A stretch of 64,000 nucleotides of DNA from an uncultured Pelagibacteraceae bacterium (lineage in GTDB: Bacteria > Pseudomonadota > Alphaproteobacteria > Pelagibacterales > Pelagibacteraceae): assembly GCA_902520695.1 (NCBI GenBank), contig CABYOT010000002.1, positions 124,001 through 188,000 of the forward strand, given 5' to 3'. How positions within the stretch are numbered: the first letter of the stretch is position 1; each line of letters starts with the position of its first letter. Shown piece after piece: positions 61,990-64,000 of the stretch. Under the pieces are notes generated by a model. The model was not told the DNA's origin, did not search any database, and saw only the letters and a program-made list of their open reading frames with translations. The translations under genes and the position numbers were made by a program.

Positions 61990-62954
61990 TAGGAATAATC
62001 CTTAAAAGAATTTAACTTTCTATGAAAATTTAATTTATCTAAATACTCTCTTGGATCTTTTATTTTTATCAATGCTTTTTTGGGAGTATTTAAATAATCA
62101 TATGATCTCGTAAGAAGATATCTTAAAGCTGAACCTCTACATAGAGTATTGAAATTATTCTTTTCTTTAGAACTTAATTTTCGTACTGATTGATAACCTC
62201 TTAATAATTGAGCAGATTTATTTTTGTCTAAAACATAAATTTTATTTATTTTTCTAAAACATAATGCGTTAACACATGTTGCCAATTCATATGCCAAGAA
62301 ATCATTTGCAGAAAAATAGAAGTCAATAAATCCATAATATTTTCTTTTATAGAAAAAAATGTTATCTATAAAAAGGTCACTATGAATTATTCCATTAGGC
62401 ATGCTCTTTGGCCATTTTTTTTTGATATCTAATAAATCATTCTTCATAATATTTATTAAATTAACTGAGAGTTTATTAATTCTTTTGTCTATTCTTTTAA
62501 GCAACGGCCCCCAAGAATTTACTGATAAAGAATTTTTTCTATATAGCCTTAATTTCTTAGCAGCCAAGTGTAATAAAGCTGCATTTTTTCCCACTACGTA
62601 GCAATCTTTATTTGTTAAATTGATTTTATCATTTCCTTCAAGAAAGCTTACCAAACATGCAGTTTTATTTTTAATCTTAAATAAATATTTACCTTTTTTA
62701 TTTTTAATAGGCTCTGGACATTTAATTTTTTGTCTAGATAAGCCAAACATAAGGTCCATAAAAAAAGGTAAATCTTTTTTCTGAACTCTTTTTTCAAAAA
62801 TGGTAAGTATTATTTTTTTTTTATTTGTTTTTATTAAGTAGTTTGTATTCTCAATTCCTTTTTTAATTCCTGAAAAAGATATAATATTACCAATCTTAAA
62901 GTCTTTCTCGATCAAGCTTAAATCGTTTTGATTTATCCTTGTATATACAGCCAT
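61989..62954 (-). CDS. thrB: Homoserine kinase type II
   Basis: MAVYTRINQNDLSLIEKDFKIG; GIIHSDLFIDNIFF; GFIDFYFSAND. Confidence 0.95.
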   Translation of the reverse strand: MAVYTRINQNDLSLIEKDFKIGNIISFSGIKKGIENTNYLIKTNKKKIILTIFEKRVQKKDLPFFMDLMFGLSRQKIKCPEPIKNKKGKYLFKIKNKTACLVSFLEGNDKINLTNKDCYVVGKNAALLHLAAKKLRLYRKNSLSVNSWGPLLKRIDKRINKLSVNLINIMKNDLLDIKKKWPKSMPNGIIHSDLFIDNIFFYKRKYYGFIDFYFSANDFLAYELATCVNALCFRKINKIYVLDKNKSAQLLRGYQSVRKLSSKEKNNFNTLCRGSALRYLLTRSYDYLNTPKKALIKIKDPREYLDKLNFHRKLNSFKDYS

Positions 62955-63904
62955 TAATTTAATTTTCCTGGAATCTTAAATATTACATTTTCTTTTACTA
63001 TTTCAACTTCCTCAATTTCTACAGTAAAATTTTTTTTAATATTTTCTATGAATTCATTAACTAATACTTCAGGAGCTGAGGCACCAGATGAAATACCTAT
63101 TGTTTTGCATTTAGATATTTTTTCTAAAGGAAAAGTGCTTTCTGAATGAATTAACTCAGCATGTTCGCATCCATTATTTTTAGCTACTTCTACTAGCCTA
63201 ACTGAGTTAGATGAATTCCTGCTACCAATTACAAATAGATTATCACACTCCTTTGCAATTTTTTTTATTGCTGCTTGCCTATTTGTTGTTGCGTAACATA
63301 TATCATCTTTTTTAGGCTCGTTAATATCAGGAAAGCGTTCTTTTAAGACGTTTATAATATCTTTAGTATCATCAACCGACAATGTTGTTTGTGTTATATA
63401 AGCAAGTTTTTTATTTTCACCTCTTTCATAATTTTTTGCATCATCAATCGTTTCTATAAGATCAATTTTTCCATGAGGGATTTGCCCCATAGTACCAATT
63501 ACTTCAGGATGGTTTTTATGACCTATAAGCAAAACTTGAACATCCTTTTTGTCTAAATTTTCTGCTTCTCTATGAACTTTAGATACAAGTGGACATGTAG
63601 CATCTACAAAAATCATATTTAAACTTTCTGCCTCTTGAGGAACTGATTTTGGTACACCATGAGCTGAAAAGACAACAGGTCTCGTTTTATCCTCAATTTC
63701 ATCAATCTCTTCAACAAATATTGCGCCAATTTTTTTTAAACCATCTACTACATGTTTGTTATGAACTATTTCATGTCTTACATATACAGGAGCGCCATAT
63801 TTTTCTATGCTTTTTTTTACAATTTCAATTGCTCTATCAACACCCGCGCAAAAACCTCTAGGAGCTGCTAAAAATATTTTAAGATGATTATTCTTCACTT
63901 CCAT
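62954..63904 (-). CDS. ispH: 4-hydroxy-3-methylbut-2-enyl diphosphate reductase
   Basis: APRGFCAGVDRAIEIV; VRHEIVHNKHVV; DATCPLV; CYATTNRQ. Confidence 0.98.
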   Translation of the reverse strand: MEVKNNHLKIFLAAPRGFCAGVDRAIEIVKKSIEKYGAPVYVRHEIVHNKHVVDGLKKIGAIFVEEIDEIEDKTRPVVFSAHGVPKSVPQEAESLNMIFVDATCPLVSKVHREAENLDKKDVQVLLIGHKNHPEVIGTMGQIPHGKIDLIETIDDAKNYERGENKKLAYITQTTLSVDDTKDIINVLKERFPDINEPKKDDICYATTNRQAAIKKIAKECDNLFVIGSRNSSNSVRLVEVAKNNGCEHAELIHSESTFPLEKISKCKTIGISSGASAPEVLVNEFIENIKKNFTVEIEEVEIVKENVIFKIPGKLN

Positions 63905-64000
63905 CCTTTCGAAAAAATGGGATTAAAAAAACAATACATGCAACTAGAAAAAAAAGACTACCAAACATAGCCCAAAAACTTCCTACACTTGATATAATAA
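63888..64000 (-). CDS. C-terminal fragment of a membrane protein running off the window edge
   Basis: Minus frame reads ...IISSVGSFWAMFGSLFFLVACIVFLIPFFRKDGSEE*, stop overlapping the ispH start. Confidence 0.55.
   Translation of the reverse strand, partial: IISSVGSFWAMFGSLFFLVACIVFLIPFFRKDGSEE

Overview
This is a very AT-rich, tightly packed, mostly core-chromosomal window. Gene content, short intergenic gaps and many overlapping start/stop codons resemble a streamlined marine alphaproteobacterium of the SAR11/Pelagibacter type (inference; no searches were run). I see about 68 protein-coding genes. I found no rRNA, tRNA, CRISPR array, IS element, prophage or obvious defence system. Recognisable blocks are: an RND efflux pair; mercaptopyruvate sulfurtransferase/msrA; a BMP-type ABC uptake cassette next to a purine-type phosphoribosyltransferase; hsp20; groESL-typA; an aceA (isocitrate lyase) locus with a divergent ScfR/RamB-like regulator; ribF-ileS-lspA-BamF-like-pgi; a lipid A cluster (lpxL-type acyltransferase, lpxK, waaA, msbA) with ubiA; the cytochrome c oxidase cluster (coxB, coxA, coxC, COX IV, ctaB) plus an extra subunit III paralogue and sco1; and thrC, thrB, rnhA, ispH. 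The least explained parts are: (i) a two-gene secreted coiled-coil locus at 14399-18649, whose 1139-aa protein has a triple ~120-aa repeat and a twin CGxSxC module; (ii) the regulator-aceA intergenic region, with six TGTAAA/TTTACA boxes and an unlisted 53-aa ORF; (iii) a Lys-rich coiled-coil protein preceded by a perfect inverted repeat abutting its start codon; and (iv) an RND adaptor that appears to lack the alpha-hairpin.
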